Shown here in pieces: positions 14,912 through 23,366 of a stretch of 49,433 nt of DNA. The DNA comes from JBBTSQ01 sp038078755 (GTDB taxonomy: Bacteria > Patescibacteriota > Minisyncoccia > Phycocordibacterales > JBAYGS01): contig JBBTSQ010000018.1 of NCBI GenBank assembly GCA_038078755.1, positions 1 through 49,433 of the forward strand. The letters are read 5' to 3'. Made by a program: the position numbers and the translations under genes. A model generated the notes under the pieces. The model saw only the letters and a program-made list of their open reading frames with translations. It did no database searches and was not told where the DNA came from. Within the stretch, counting starts at the first letter, position 1, and each line of letters starts with the position of its first letter.

Positions 14912-15286
14912 CTACTTTGTTACACTCGCAACCGCAGGAGTCGGGGTCTTATCCCGAAAGGTGACAAAGTAGCCGACGCAGCCGCCCCAGTCGGAATCAA
15001 AGGGTACGGGATTATCTTGTGACAATATTTTGTTACCCATCATCCTGACAATGTCTGGAGTCATTGCAGTGACTTCTTTTTCAGGGTGCAACTCCAAAAA
15101 CTGACTGAGCTGTTTTCCAAACTCAGTACGAGTGTAGGGGAAATAAAAGACGTTGGATCCATAGGAGAGGACTTTTTCCCCACGCTGCTCGCTTGAACTG
15201 ACTGTTTTTTTAACCGAAGCGGGATCGCATCCAGACACGATGAACGTGAGAGCGAGCACAGAAGCCAACAAGAGACATTTTTTCAT
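14912..15286 (-). CDS. Small lipoprotein
   Basis: 124 residues. A classical lipoprotein signal peptide: M-K-K, hydrophobic LLLASVLALTFIV, then the lipobox V-S-G-C with the acylated cysteine at residue 20. The mature part (about 105 residues) contains 'YFPYTRTEFGKQLSQFLELHPEKEVTAM' and ends with a segment that names no family I know. It is exported and tethered to the cell membrane. It has its own strong promoter and a terminator. Confidence 0.75.
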   Translation of the reverse strand: MKKCLLLASVLALTFIVSGCDPASVKKTVSSSEQRGEKVLSYGSNVFYFPYTRTEFGKQLSQFLELHPEKEVTAMTPDIVRMMGNKILSQDNPVPFDSDWGGCVGYFVTFRDKTPTPAVASVTK

Positions 15287-15346
15287 ATAACCTTTCAGTT
15301 GTTTTTTGAGGAACGTAGGGTACTATTTAGTACCCTTTCTATTTTC

Positions 15347-15375
15347 ATTATAGCATACTATACTATAAAATGCAA
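15347..15375 (-). promoter_or_regulatory. Strong promoter of the lipoprotein gene, with an inverted repeat in the leader
   Basis: On the minus strand: TTGCAT (15370-15375), 17-bp spacer, consensus TATAAT (15347-15352). The leader contains GGGTACTA-AA-TAGTACCC (about 15318-15335), a near-perfect inverted repeat that could be an operator or an mRNA hairpin. A GAAAGG ribosome-binding site follows. Confidence 0.7.
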
Positions 15376-15401
15376 GCTTTTGGGGTGATTACAGAGTTTT
15401 T

Positions 15402-15482
15402 CGTTAAAATATGGCTCTATATAGGCTCAGAAAAAAGAATGGCTCACGGGTTACCAGTGAGCCATTCTTTTAGTTTTTAACG
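15402..15482. repeat. GGCTCAC-family hairpin element
   Basis: An outer pair CGTTAAAA/TTTTTAACG encloses ATGGCTCTATATAGGCT and an inner 14-bp hairpin AAAGAATGGCTCAC/GTGAGCCATTCTTT (15434-15470). Related hairpins with GGCTCAC/GTGAGCC arms occur at 19921-19959, 27438-27496 and 38684-38722. It lies between the lipoprotein and rpsI units. Confidence 0.65.
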
Positions 15483-15573
15483 CTTAGACCACTTGTGTCG
15501 CTCTCGCTCTTTGGAAACCTCGTCTACAGATGCACATCATCTACCGATGTGCCAAGGTTTTCCAATTCAAGAT

Positions 15574-15623
15574 AAAATCCCTCCTGCATCAGAATGCAGT
15601 GCTCCCTTTAAAAAGGGAGAATT
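15574..15623. repeat. Inverted copy of the ~50-bp dispersed repeat
   Basis: Reverse complement of 9863-9914 except in the loop of the second hairpin (CTCCCTTTAAAAAGGGAG here). It is placed directly downstream of the rpsI terminator. Confidence 0.7.
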
Positions 15624-15633
15624 AAAATCTAGT

Positions 15634-15662
15634 AAAAAAGTCCGCATAAGGCGGACTTTTTT
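15634..15662 (-). terminator. Terminator of the ribosomal/rpoA operon
   Basis: AAAAAGTCCGC, loop ATAAG, GCGGACTTTTTT. It lies just past the rpsI stop on the minus strand. Confidence 0.8.
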
Positions 15663-15666
15663 GAAA

Positions 15667-16071
15667 CTAACGTTTCGACCATTGCGGAGATTTGCGTGCT
15701 TTCTTCAAACCGAACTTGCGGCGCTCTTTGGCTCGGGGATCGCGCTTGAGGAAGCCGAGCTTCTTCAATTTGCCACGGAGAGAGAGGTCAAACTCAAGGA
15801 GGGCTCGAGAGATGCCGTGTCGCACTGCTTCTGCTTGACCATTAATTCCCCCACCGTTTACTTTTGCAGATACACTAAAAAATTCTGTCGGCTTTGATTT
15901 TACCAAAGGATCAGTGACCGCCATCTGGTGTTCTTTTATTGGAAAATACTGTTCGAGCTTTCGATCATTTACTACCACCGAGTTCTTGTCAGACTTGGTG
16001 ATACGCACCCGAGCCACCGCCGTCTTTCGACGACCGACTGCTTCAAAATATGTGTGTGTTGCGGTGGTCAT
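15667..16071 (-). CDS. rpsI: 30S ribosomal protein S9
   Basis: 134 residues. The N-terminal 'YFEAVGRRKTAVARVRI' and the C-terminal 'DPRAKERRKFGLKKARKSPQWSKR' are the S9 signatures, the latter being the basic tail that contacts tRNA in the P site. Last gene of the operon; it starts 1 bp after the L13 stop. Confidence 0.96.
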   Translation of the reverse strand: MTTATHTYFEAVGRRKTAVARVRITKSDKNSVVVNDRKLEQYFPIKEHQMAVTDPLVKSKPTEFFSVSAKVNGGGINGQAEAVRHGISRALLEFDLSLRGKLKKLGFLKRDPRAKERRKFGLKKARKSPQWSKR

Positions 16072-16072
16072 A

Positions 16073-16417
16073 TTATTCAGTAACGGTTAAGTGCTTCATC
16101 ATAGTCTTGGTCAGTTTATTGTGTGGAATCATTCGGTAGACCGCTTTACGGAAAAGCTCGGCAAAACCATGCTTTTCGATAACACTGTCCATGGTCTCCT
16201 TTACAATACCTCCCGGGTAGCCCGAATAGCGAGTATATAGCTTTTGCTCACGCTTCTTTTCGGTAATATCAGCTTTTGACGCATTAACAATAGTCACCTC
16301 GACGTTCGGCACTGCATTTTTAACAAACGAGGTAGTATTTTTTCCCATAAGAATAGTAGCCGCTTCAGAAGCGATTCGGCCAAGTTTCTTATTTTTTGCG
16401 TCAAGTGTGTATTTCAT
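16073..16417 (-). CDS. rplM: 50S ribosomal protein L13
   Basis: 114 residues, shorter than the ~142 of E. coli L13. The conserved N-terminal 'DAKNKKLGRIASEAATILMGK' and central 'YTRYSGYPGGI' regions are intact, and the missing part is the C-terminal tail after 'AVYRMIPHNKL'. Shortened ribosomal proteins are common in Patescibacteria. It precedes rpsI in the usual L13-S9 pair. Confidence 0.94.
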   Translation of the reverse strand: MKYTLDAKNKKLGRIASEAATILMGKNTTSFVKNAVPNVEVTIVNASKADITEKKREQKLYTRYSGYPGGIVKETMDSVIEKHGFAELFRKAVYRMIPHNKLTKTMMKHLTVTE

Positions 16418-16455
16418 ATTTGAAGTTGTATCCTATATCAAAACGTATGGTTTGT

Positions 16456-16809
16456 CTATCCAACGAACTCAATCTGTGCCATCTTTGCACCGTCTGACAA
16501 TCGACGACCGAGCTTTATGATTCGTGTATAGCCCCCTGCTCGAGTCTTGTACTTTGGCGCGATCACGGTCATGAGTTTTTCGGTTGGACTACCATCACCC
16601 ACTCGAGAGGCGATCACTCGGCGAGAAGCAATTGTTCCATCTTTTGCCTTAGTAACAAGCTTTTCGACGATTGGACGAATTTCTTTCGCCTTGGCTTCGG
16701 TCGTCTTGATTTTCTCTTTCAACACAAGAGAGCGCGCGAGCGATTTTAGCATCGCGGTACGCACGCCCACCTCTCGTCCAAATACTCGGTTTTTCTTGTG
16801 TTTTCGCAT
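16456..16809 (-). CDS. rplQ: 50S ribosomal protein L17
   Basis: 117 residues. The 'MRKHKKNRVFGREVGVRTAMLKSLARSL' type opening and the C-terminal 'YTRIIKLGRRLSDGAKMAQIEFV' match L17, which sits near the exit tunnel of the large subunit. It starts 4 bp after rpoA, the standard rpoA-rplQ arrangement. Confidence 0.96.
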   Translation of the reverse strand: MRKHKKNRVFGREVGVRTAMLKSLARSLVLKEKIKTTEAKAKEIRPIVEKLVTKAKDGTIASRRVIASRVGDGSPTEKLMTVIAPKYKTRAGGYTRIIKLGRRLSDGAKMAQIEFVG

Positions 16810-16813
16810 ATAA

Positions 16814-17782
16814 TTATTTTAATGTAATACCGTAATTCGACAACGCCTTTTTGATTTCCTGAATACCTTTTGCACCAAGACCGTCGATGTCGAGCAAGTC
16901 CACTTCTTTCTTTCGCGACAACCCGCCGATTGTGCGGATGTTTGCTGTCGCGAGCGCATTGGCAGTACGTGCAGAAAAATCAAGCGTCTCAATACGAGTC
17001 TTCAAAAATTCAGTGTCAATTGGCTTCTTCTCTGTCGCGCCTTTTTCTGTTTTAGCACCTTCACTCTCAAGATCAGCGACTGGCTCCTCTTCTTTAAAGC
17101 CGACAATCGCTTTGAGTTGTGCAATCATAATCGAGATCGCTTCCTCGAGCGCCTCCTTTGGAGTGATAGTGCCATCAGTTTCAATACACATACGGACGCG
17201 GTTGAAATCGGTACGGTCACCAACACGCATATTTTCAACCTCATAATTCACTCGCCGAATCGGGGTGAAGATCGCATCGAGGGCGATTGAGCCGATATCA
17301 ACTCGGTCCTTCATCAACACTTCTTTCGATACAAAACCCAAACCTTTTTCAACACGCATCTCAATGGTAAGGTCGGCGTTCTTTTCAGTCAAATGCGCAA
17401 TCACGAGATCAGGATTAAGAATCTCAATTTGACCCGGAGCTTTGATATCAGAAGCTTTTACTTCTTTGACTCCCTTGACCTTGATGGTCAATTCTTGTGG
17501 CTCATCGGTGAGCATCTTGATGCGCACTTTCTTGAGATGAAGCAGGAGGGTGATAACATCCTCTTTGACACCCGGAATAGCTGAAAATTCATGACTAACG
17601 CCATTAATTTTCACTTGAGTAATCGCAGCTCCCGGCAGAGACGAGAGGATAATGCGACGAAGTGAATTGCCCAGAGTATGACCGTAGCCCGGATACAATG
17701 AGTCAATTTCGTAGATTCCAGTGAAGTCTTCTTCACGAACAATCTTCGGCTTTGATGGCAACACGACGTTGTGTAAAGGCAT
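16814..17782 (-). CDS. rpoA: DNA-directed RNA polymerase subunit alpha
   Basis: 322 residues. The N-terminal domain has 'GYGHTLGNSLRRIILSSLPG' (dimerisation and beta-binding), a charged linker with E/K repeats at about 225-245, and the C-terminal domain with a helix-hairpin-helix 'LLDIDGLGAKGIQEIKKAL'. It is the assembly platform of core RNA polymerase, and the C-terminal domain binds UP elements and activators. It lies between rpsD and rplQ. Confidence 0.96.
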   Translation of the reverse strand: MPLHNVVLPSKPKIVREEDFTGIYEIDSLYPGYGHTLGNSLRRIILSSLPGAAITQVKINGVSHEFSAIPGVKEDVITLLLHLKKVRIKMLTDEPQELTIKVKGVKEVKASDIKAPGQIEILNPDLVIAHLTEKNADLTIEMRVEKGLGFVSKEVLMKDRVDIGSIALDAIFTPIRRVNYEVENMRVGDRTDFNRVRMCIETDGTITPKEALEEAISIMIAQLKAIVGFKEEEPVADLESEGAKTEKGATEKKPIDTEFLKTRIETLDFSARTANALATANIRTIGGLSRKKEVDLLDIDGLGAKGIQEIKKALSNYGITLK

Positions 17783-17850
17783 AAAAAATGCGTAAATACT
17801 TAGTTAATAACGGTTTTAAATTATACACCAACCCATACTTTTGTGCAAGA

Positions 17851-18468
17851 CTATCGACTATAGAACTCGATAACTGATGATAAATCGAATACCGAACTGG
17901 TGGAATTGTATGTCGGTACGCCGACAATCTCCCATTCGCGCTTTGTGGCATCAAATTTGATCCACGTTGGTACGCCCGCTTTTTTGATCATTTCATCGAC
18001 ATCTTTAAAGAGCGGTTTCTTGGCACTACCATCACGGATGCGAATCTTGTCTCCAATAGACACCTGAAATGACGGGATGTCAGTCTTGGTACCATTGATC
18101 ATCAGGTGACCGTGATTAACCATCTGTCGTGCCGCTTGTCGTGAACGGACAAGGCCGAGACGGTAAATAACATTGTCTAATCGGCATTCAAGTCGCTCAT
18201 AGAGATGGCTAGCTGGACTTACTTTTCTCTGTGAAAGCGCCGTCTTCGCATAGCCCTTGAACTGACGTTCACCGACCCCGTAGGTGTAACGCGCCTTCTG
18301 CTTCTCAAGCATCTGAACAGCAAATTGAGTGCCAGTACCTGGACGCTTACTCTTTTTCCCCCCTTCTTCTTTTCGAGATTGAGACACCGCAAATTTTTGA
18401 GTCTGTGTCTTATCAAAAATGCCGGGACCTAAACGGCGAGCTATTTTGTATCGTGGACCAATGCGCAT
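17851..18468 (-). CDS. rpsD: 30S ribosomal protein S4
   Basis: 205 residues, the normal length. The S4 RNA-binding domain is visible as 'YERLECRLDNVIYRLGLVRSRQAARQMVNHGHLMING' with 'QVSIGDKIRIRD' after it. S4 nucleates 30S assembly on 16S rRNA and, in some bacteria, represses its own operon. Followed by rpoA after 68 bp. Confidence 0.96.
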   Translation of the reverse strand: MRIGPRYKIARRLGPGIFDKTQTQKFAVSQSRKEEGGKKSKRPGTGTQFAVQMLEKQKARYTYGVGERQFKGYAKTALSQRKVSPASHLYERLECRLDNVIYRLGLVRSRQAARQMVNHGHLMINGTKTDIPSFQVSIGDKIRIRDGSAKKPLFKDVDEMIKKAGVPTWIKFDATKREWEIVGVPTYNSTSSVFDLSSVIEFYSR

Positions 18469-18491
18469 AGTAGTAAATTAAATATAAAAGA

Positions 18492-18923
18492 TTATACTCG
18501 GCGGGGCTTTTTCGGTTTTGGACCGTTGTGTGGGACCGGAGTCACGTCTTTGATTGATGAAATACTGATACCGCGAGCCACAAAGCTTCGAACGGCTGAT
18601 TCTCGACCAGAGCCGACACCATTGATGACCACCGCAATTTCTTTAAGCCCCAGAGCGATGCCCTTTTCAGCGAGCACCTCGCCTACTTTTGCTGCAGCAA
18701 AAGGCGTACCCTTCTTTGCACCTTTAAATCCGAGTGCGCCAGCAGAAGACGCTGCAATCGCATTGCCTTTTGGATCTGCCAAAAGTACCTTGGTGTTATT
18801 GTAGGTAGACTGCACAAAAAGCATCCCCGTATCAAGACGCTTCTTAGCAGAAACTTTTGGAGCGGATGCTCCTTTTTCACCCTCCTTCACTTCTCCGGTT
18901 GTAACAATTCTTTTTTTACCCAT
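18492..18923 (-). CDS. rpsK: 30S ribosomal protein S11
   Basis: 143 residues. The core 'TYNNTKVLLADPKGNAIAASSAGALGFKGAKKGTPFAA' and 'GVGSGRESAVRSFVARGISISSIKDVTPVPHNGPKPKKPRRV' are characteristic of S11. An N-terminal extension of about 25 residues is lysine/glutamate rich and poorly conserved. It follows rpsM by 8 bp. Confidence 0.96.
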   Translation of the reverse strand: MGKKRIVTTGEVKEGEKGASAPKVSAKKRLDTGMLFVQSTYNNTKVLLADPKGNAIAASSAGALGFKGAKKGTPFAAAKVGEVLAEKGIALGLKEIAVVINGVGSGRESAVRSFVARGISISSIKDVTPVPHNGPKPKKPRRV

Positions 18924-18931
18924 AAAATTAA

Positions 18932-19312
18932 TTATTTCTTTTCAGCCTTCTTACGACCAGTACCCATAGTCTTTCGAGTGTTGCCCCGAAGCGTTCGGGA
19001 ATTGGTCTTGGTGCGTTGACCACGAGACGGCAAACGCTTCATGTGTCGAACACCACGATACGCCTTAATATCTTTCAGGCGTTTGATGTTGCCAGCAACC
19101 TCTCGCTTTAGGTCACCTTCAACACTAATGGTTTCAACAATTTTTCGGATTTCGTTCTCTTCTTCCATAGAAAGCTCCTTGCCTTTTTTGCTATAGGAGA
19201 CCTTTGCCTTATCGAGAATATGCTGGGCACGAGCACGACCAATACCATAGAGGGTGGTCAGACCAATCTCGATTCGTTTTTCATCTGGGATAGTGATACC
19301 TAGGATACGCAT
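18932..19312 (-). CDS. rpsM: 30S ribosomal protein S13
   Basis: 126 residues. The helix-two-turn-helix region 'TTLYGIGRARAQHIL' and the 'YRGVRHMKRLPSRGQRTKTNSRTLRG' segment are the S13 signatures; the C-terminal tail is basic and contacts tRNA. It follows rpmJ in the order infA-rpmJ-rpsM-rpsK. Confidence 0.96.
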   Translation of the reverse strand: MRILGITIPDEKRIEIGLTTLYGIGRARAQHILDKAKVSYSKKGKELSMEEENEIRKIVETISVEGDLKREVAGNIKRLKDIKAYRGVRHMKRLPSRGQRTKTNSRTLRGNTRKTMGTGRKKAEKK

Positions 19313-19329
19313 GGATATATAAAATAAAT

Positions 19330-19446
19330 TTAACCTTGTCGCTGTTTATGGCGCGGATTGCCGTCACAAATAACGTAGATATAGCCCTTTCGACGGACTG
19401 TTTTACATTTCGGACAAATTTTCTTAACAGATGCTTTTACTTTCAT
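19330..19446 (-). CDS. rpmJ: 50S ribosomal protein L36
   Basis: 38 residues, translated by hand from ATG 19446 to a TAA at 19330: it begins MKVKASVKKICPKCKTVRR and carries the zinc-ribbon cysteines and histidine C11-x2-C14, C27 and H33. The motif and the position between infA and rpsM identify L36. Confidence 0.95.
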   Translation of the reverse strand: MKVKASVKKICPKCKTVRRKGYIYVICDGNPRHKQRQG

Positions 19447-19541
19447 TGTGTGAGCAAAAAAAATTCTGTCCAGAGTGTACATCCAAACAGATGACCATAC
19501 TACACCAAAGCGGTTTTTTTGTCTACTGGTGGTGTGGGAAA

Positions 19542-19787
19542 CTATCCTCTTTGGACAATTCTTCCTTTGCCACCATACGGATCAATCTCTACTCGTACCG
19601 TGTCCCCGATCAATACGCGGATACGATTGAGCTTCATTTTTCCAGACAAATACGCAAGAGTATCCACCTCATCGCCTTCCAGCCGTACCCGAAAAAGCGT
19701 GTCAGGCAAGGCCTCGGTCACCACGCCTTTCCGTGATTCTTTCAGTTTATTATTTTGGTTACCAACCGGAGCTGTAGGAATATTCAT
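19542..19787 (-). CDS. infA: Translation initiation factor IF-1
   Basis: 81 residues from ATG 19787; an in-frame TTG at 19799 adds four residues. The OB-fold core 'GVVTEALPDTLFRVRLEGDEV... LAYLSGKMKLNRIRVLIGDTVRVEIDPYGGKGRIVQR' matches IF-1. A longer N-terminal extension than in E. coli is present. It opens the ribosomal/rpoA operon; no promoter stands out in the repeat-rich 360 bp upstream. Confidence 0.94.
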   Translation of the reverse strand: MNIPTAPVGNQNNKLKESRKGVVTEALPDTLFRVRLEGDEVDTLAYLSGKMKLNRIRVLIGDTVRVEIDPYGGKGRIVQRG

Positions 19788-19920
19788 TGATACGGACAAT
19801 GATAGCAGAAAAGTAAGAAACTAACAACTCACACTGATGACTTACAATCAGAAAGATAAAAAAACTGACAACGTACAAATAACAACTTACAATAAGACAA
19901 GGGAAGAAAGATTTAGTTCC

Positions 19921-19959
19921 AACGGCTCACTCCGACGTAGCTCGTCGGAGTGAGCCGTT
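19921..19959. repeat. GGCTCAC-family hairpin
   Basis: AACGGCTCACTCCGACG, loop TAGCT, then its exact reverse complement: 17-bp arms. The inner CTCCGACG part recurs in the mnmA insertion (35031). Confidence 0.8.
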
Positions 19960-20020
19960 CACCATTTTTGCGTCAAAAGCGATTTAGAGATACGAACATA
20001 ATGCGATATTCTCATTTGTA

Positions 20021-20064
20021 GAGACAAATACTTCTATATTTAGAAGTATAGAAGTATTTGTCTC
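20021..20064. repeat. Imperfect palindrome, related to 34261-34292
   Basis: GAGACAAATACTTCTA (20021-20036) and its reverse complement TAGAAGTATTTGTCTC (20049-20064) enclose TATTTAGAAGTA. Bases 20030-20055 match 34264-34289 at 24 of 26 positions. Confidence 0.75.
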
Positions 20065-20147
20065 ATTGAGATGAGATATTACTTGCTCTGTCTTTAGGGT
20101 TGTGGTAGATTGGATTTAGAAACGAACATTCAAAAGAAAGGTGAACT

Positions 20148-20633
20148 ATGACTCCGGCAGAAGCGCATATGGAGGGAATTCAACGCAAAACTGATGCCAT
20201 GTTGGCACAGATTCAGCAGATGACCAATCTGGTCGAAGGCACTCTGGAAGTGGCTCTCGATTACTCCACGGAATCGGAAATTTTCAGGGCGAAAATCAGG
20301 GATATTCGTTGGGGAAAAGGATTACCCATTTTCACGATTGAGAATCCAATTGAATGGGATCAAAAAATTGGGATATGGAAGCCCGCGCAATTGTCTCCCG
20401 AGGAGCTAGTCTCTCACACGGTAGTCGATATCTCCGATGGCCGTATGTGGATGGTCACTCCGTTTATCAACCACGAAGATAACGTCGTAGTCTTTTTGCT
20501 CTGTCATATGAGCTCACCTCGAGTACCTTCTCGCTTCCTGATTTCGCCAGCGGGTAGTCTCCCACGGAAAGAGCCCTGGTTTGGACGAACCGATAATCTG
20601 GACAAGGATAGTCCGGAATTGGTAGGTATTTAG
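20148..20633 (+). CDS. Hypothetical protein
   Basis: 161 residues. An AGAAAGG ribosome-binding site lies 8 bases before the ATG. The N-terminal 40 residues are helical (AEAHMEGIQRKTDAMLAQIQQMTNLVEG), followed by a beta-rich domain with many tryptophans and prolines (IENPIEWDQKIGIWKPAQ...). No family, signal peptide or membrane segment is recognised. It is a monocistronic accessory gene ended by a strong terminator. Confidence 0.6.
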   Translation: MTPAEAHMEGIQRKTDAMLAQIQQMTNLVEGTLEVALDYSTESEIFRAKIRDIRWGKGLPIFTIENPIEWDQKIGIWKPAQLSPEELVSHTVVDISDGRMWMVTPFINHEDNVVVFLLCHMSSPRVPSRFLISPAGSLPRKEPWFGRTDNLDKDSPELVGI

Positions 20634-20637
20634 CTTT

Positions 20638-20673
20638 CGCAAAACCGCCCCGAGTGAGCTCGGCGCGGTTTTT
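20638..20673 (+). terminator. Terminator after the 20148 gene
   Basis: AAAACCGC-CCCGAG, loop TGAG, CTCGG-CGCGGTTTTTT: a strong hairpin followed by a T run. Confidence 0.8.
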
Positions 20674-20745
20674 TCTTTCCATTAATCTTCCCCCATCTTA
20701 CTTTCTTGCTTCTTGTCTATCTTGCTTCTGCTCTGCCTTACCCCT

Positions 20746-22041
20746 CTACTTCTCCGGCACCGTAATTACTACTTTTATTTTCTCTGGTTCTAAAGGAACC
20801 GTCTTTGCCCAAAATGGTCGGGGGATGGTCTCAATATGTTCAATGTGCGGATATTTTTTAAGTAACGATGGAAGAGTGCTCACTTCTATACCCGCAACAT
20901 CTCGTATAAATGAGGCATCGTCGAGACGGTAAACAATTCTCATCTGACCAGCAAGATGAAAAGTAATTTGCTTGTCGGTATCGAGACGCACTTTATTGCG
21001 ATCAAGGAAAAAATTGAGTTGCGACAAGTCGGGGCTATATACGGGTTCATCGCCGTACCCCCGGACTGATTGTTGTGCGATGGTAGTAGCTAATTGAGCG
21101 CCGTCAAATATGACCGCCGATAGTGTGGCGCGAACACCGAGTACTGCTTTGCCGTCAACCACCGAATCGGGCAACGTGGTGAATGTGACAAATTTTGCCT
21201 GATCATACAACACAAAGCCATCGGGCTTTTCTGCGGTGGCTTCGGCATCAATCTCTTTTGATAATTTTTCTTTCAGTTCAGCGATAGTCGTCTCTCGCAC
21301 CATTTGATCAACCCTTTTTACCGTCCCAACAAATCCTCCGGTAAACACCTCTTTTGATCGAGCGTAAAATGCGGTATATCGCGGGTCCCCCTTAAATCCG
21401 GGTATCGTGAAATCAGAAAGTGATATGTTGTATCTATCACCTGGTTGGTCAGCGTACACCACCGCTTCAACACTGCCCGGCACCAATTCCCCATTCACTT
21501 TTTTTGCGCCTGGTACAGTGATCGGATCTTTGATTCTAAATATCAATCCGTCTGGCGATTCAAACCGAGTGTTTTTGATTAGTCGCTGACCAGCGGTGCT
21601 ATATTTGTTGTAGATAATAATCTTTCCTGAAGCCACTCTCGAAACCGCTTCTTCTCCCGTAGCTTCAACTGAACGAGTCGCTTCACGGACGACCGTCATC
21701 ACGGTATAGACAAGGCTCACGGCAGGATCTTTGACCTCTCGATAGGCCATAATATCTTGATCAAACGAGACAGTCTCTACTTTTGGAGTGACTTCGAATG
21801 TGGTCGAGGCAAATACCGCCGAAAGAGCAGTGATTAATATCACGAGTGATACAAATGCGATCCCCCAGAGCACCGCTCGCGATGTTTCCTTGCCACCTGC
21901 CGAGGTACCAGACGCGCTTCCATTTCCTCGAGCTGATACATCGGATACACGCGGAGAAAATACTCGTCGCGAATTCGAGATCGGGATATTCCGAATACTT
22001 CTTTTTTCAGGAGGAGTGATGTCTTGAATTTGTTTAGCCAT
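20746..22041 (-). CDS. Single-pass membrane protein with large extracytoplasmic domain (baseplate J-like region possible)
   Basis: 431 residues from ATG 22041. The first 60 residues are basic and disordered (cytoplasmic), then a transmembrane helix at about 58-80 (AVLWGIAFVSLVILITALSAVFA), and some 350 residues outside. Residues from about 140 ('ASGKIIIYNKYSTAGQRLIKNTRFES' followed by GLIFRI and VPGSVEAVVYADQPGDRYN) resemble the baseplate J-type fold often annotated in CPR proteins. It follows the ASKHA-type gene by about 100 bp, and the two may form an envelope-associated unit. The function is not established. Confidence 0.6.
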   Translation of the reverse strand: MAKQIQDITPPEKRSIRNIPISNSRRVFSPRVSDVSARGNGSASGTSAGGKETSRAVLWGIAFVSLVILITALSAVFASTTFEVTPKVETVSFDQDIMAYREVKDPAVSLVYTVMTVVREATRSVEATGEEAVSRVASGKIIIYNKYSTAGQRLIKNTRFESPDGLIFRIKDPITVPGAKKVNGELVPGSVEAVVYADQPGDRYNISLSDFTIPGFKGDPRYTAFYARSKEVFTGGFVGTVKRVDQMVRETTIAELKEKLSKEIDAEATAEKPDGFVLYDQAKFVTFTTLPDSVVDGKAVLGVRATLSAVIFDGAQLATTIAQQSVRGYGDEPVYSPDLSQLNFFLDRNKVRLDTDKQITFHLAGQMRIVYRLDDASFIRDVAGIEVSTLPSLLKKYPHIEHIETIPRPFWAKTVPLEPEKIKVVITVPEK

Positions 22042-22145
22042 AAATATATATAAAAACATTCCACCGGCACTCGACGCAGGACACTACATACCCGTCAGTA
22101 TATCACGAAACCATAGCCACCCTTAATGCCATATTCTGGGGAAAA

Positions 22146-23366
22146 CTACCGAGAGTTTCGTGATTGGTGCAGTTCTCGTATAAACAGTGTATTAATCGCC
22201 GAAAAAATATCAGACTCTGTTCCTGATGATGTGTGTACGTGTCTTGCGGTATCAGCGAGAGTCAGTGGGGTACATACCGGAGTCCAGTGAGTACCGGCGG
22301 CGGTCGACCGCATCGATGAGCAGTACAAAAGCAAAAGTGGCAGTATATCGGCATCGGCGGTAAGAAATACCTTTTCGGGCAATGTGGCAGTTTTTTCAAA
22401 CAGATCCAACGCCACCGAAAGATGCGCCAACCATTCTTCTTTTATTTCCGACAGAGCGTGTGCAACCCGAGTGTCGGTCGATGAGTCTCCGGTATGTGTG
22501 ACATGCAAGCGGATGTGTGAAAGCGCCACCGACTCTTCGACCGACATATCATTCGCCACCATTCGTACAAACGAGTGTTTACCGCACGGCACCGATACGC
22601 TATCGACTAATGCGCCCTGTTTGACTAAAAATAATTCAGACACTTCTGAACCGACATCTAGGAATAAAAAATTGTCCGCGTGAGGGAACAGTGCTCGTAC
22701 CGCGGTAAAAGCCGCCAACCCAAACGTATGAAAATGTATTGACGGAGGGTAGAGGACGCTTCGCACTGCAGTATCAATCAATTCGGCGATGCGTTCAGGC
22801 ATCAAGCTCACGTAGGAAGTTAGGCATAGTTCTTTAGCTCGTTTGCCGTAGGGTTGACTGGTCTCGTACCCATTGAGCAGAAGCCTCACCACGCTGTGCT
22901 CCACCGGACGCACCCCCTCTTGGAATTGACCTTCACGTGCGGGAAGCGAATCAATCAGTGCTTGCTGTTCTTCAAGAATGTATTTGTCCAAGACTTCGGG
23001 GGTAATCACTATCGGCAATTCTTTGGTGATCAATTTTGATGTGGTGTGTGAGATATACCACGGAGAGGCGAGTACAACGTGCACGGCATCAATAATCTGT
23101 CTTTTTGGTCGTACAAAGCGCGTGTGTTTTACTCCGTCTTTCATCACCGATTCGAGCAGTGTCCCCAATGCCCGAGTGAGCAATAGGGGTAGGCGCTTTG
23201 GATCAGTTTGTTTTTGAAAAGCGATATCGGTGCGGGTGGTATAGAGTATGCGTGGTTGTTTCTTTGGAGCAAAACAAACAAGCGCCGCACCCACACTACC
23301 ACTGCCGATATCAAGCAAAAGACTAACTTCTTGGTTACCGTGAGTAAAAAAAGAAAGAAAGGACAT
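22146..23366 (-). CDS. FtsA/PilM-like ASKHA-fold protein
   Basis: 406 residues from ATG 23366; the longer frame enters an AAGTATAA repeat. The N-terminal 'LLLDIGSGSVGAALV' is a phosphate-1 loop of the actin/FtsA/PilM type and 'NFLFLDVGSEVSELFLVKQG' a phosphate-2 loop. The 'VRMVANDMSVEES' stretch fits the 1C/connect region of FtsA/PilM. This class links membrane-associated filaments or type IV pilus machinery. No PilN/PilO is adjacent; instead it is followed by a single-pass extracytoplasmic protein. FtsA versus PilM cannot be decided from sequence. Confidence 0.65.
   Translation of the reverse strand: MSFLSFFTHGNQEVSLLLDIGSGSVGAALVCFAPKKQPRILYTTRTDIAFQKQTDPKRLPLLLTRALGTLLESVMKDGVKHTRFVRPKRQIIDAVHVVLASPWYISHTTSKLITKELPIVITPEVLDKYILEEQQALIDSLPAREGQFQEGVRPVEHSVVRLLLNGYETSQPYGKRAKELCLTSYVSLMPERIAELIDTAVRSVLYPPSIHFHTFGLAAFTAVRALFPHADNFLFLDVGSEVSELFLVKQGALVDSVSVPCGKHSFVRMVANDMSVEESVALSHIRLHVTHTGDSSTDTRVAHALSEIKEEWLAHLSVALDLFEKTATLPEKVFLTADADILPLLLLYCSSMRSTAAGTHWTPVCTPLTLADTARHVHTSSGTESDIFSAINTLFIRELHQSRNSR

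Larger units (their letters stand above)
19800..20147. other. Divergent intergenic region with two palindromes
   Basis: 348 bp between infA and the 20148 gene with no gene. It holds a CAACTTACAAT-type repeat run (about 19826-19905), a 17-bp-arm hairpin (19921-19959) and an imperfect palindrome (20021-20064). A weak promoter for the rightward gene may be TTGCTC at 20093 with TTTAGA at 20115. Confidence 0.6.
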
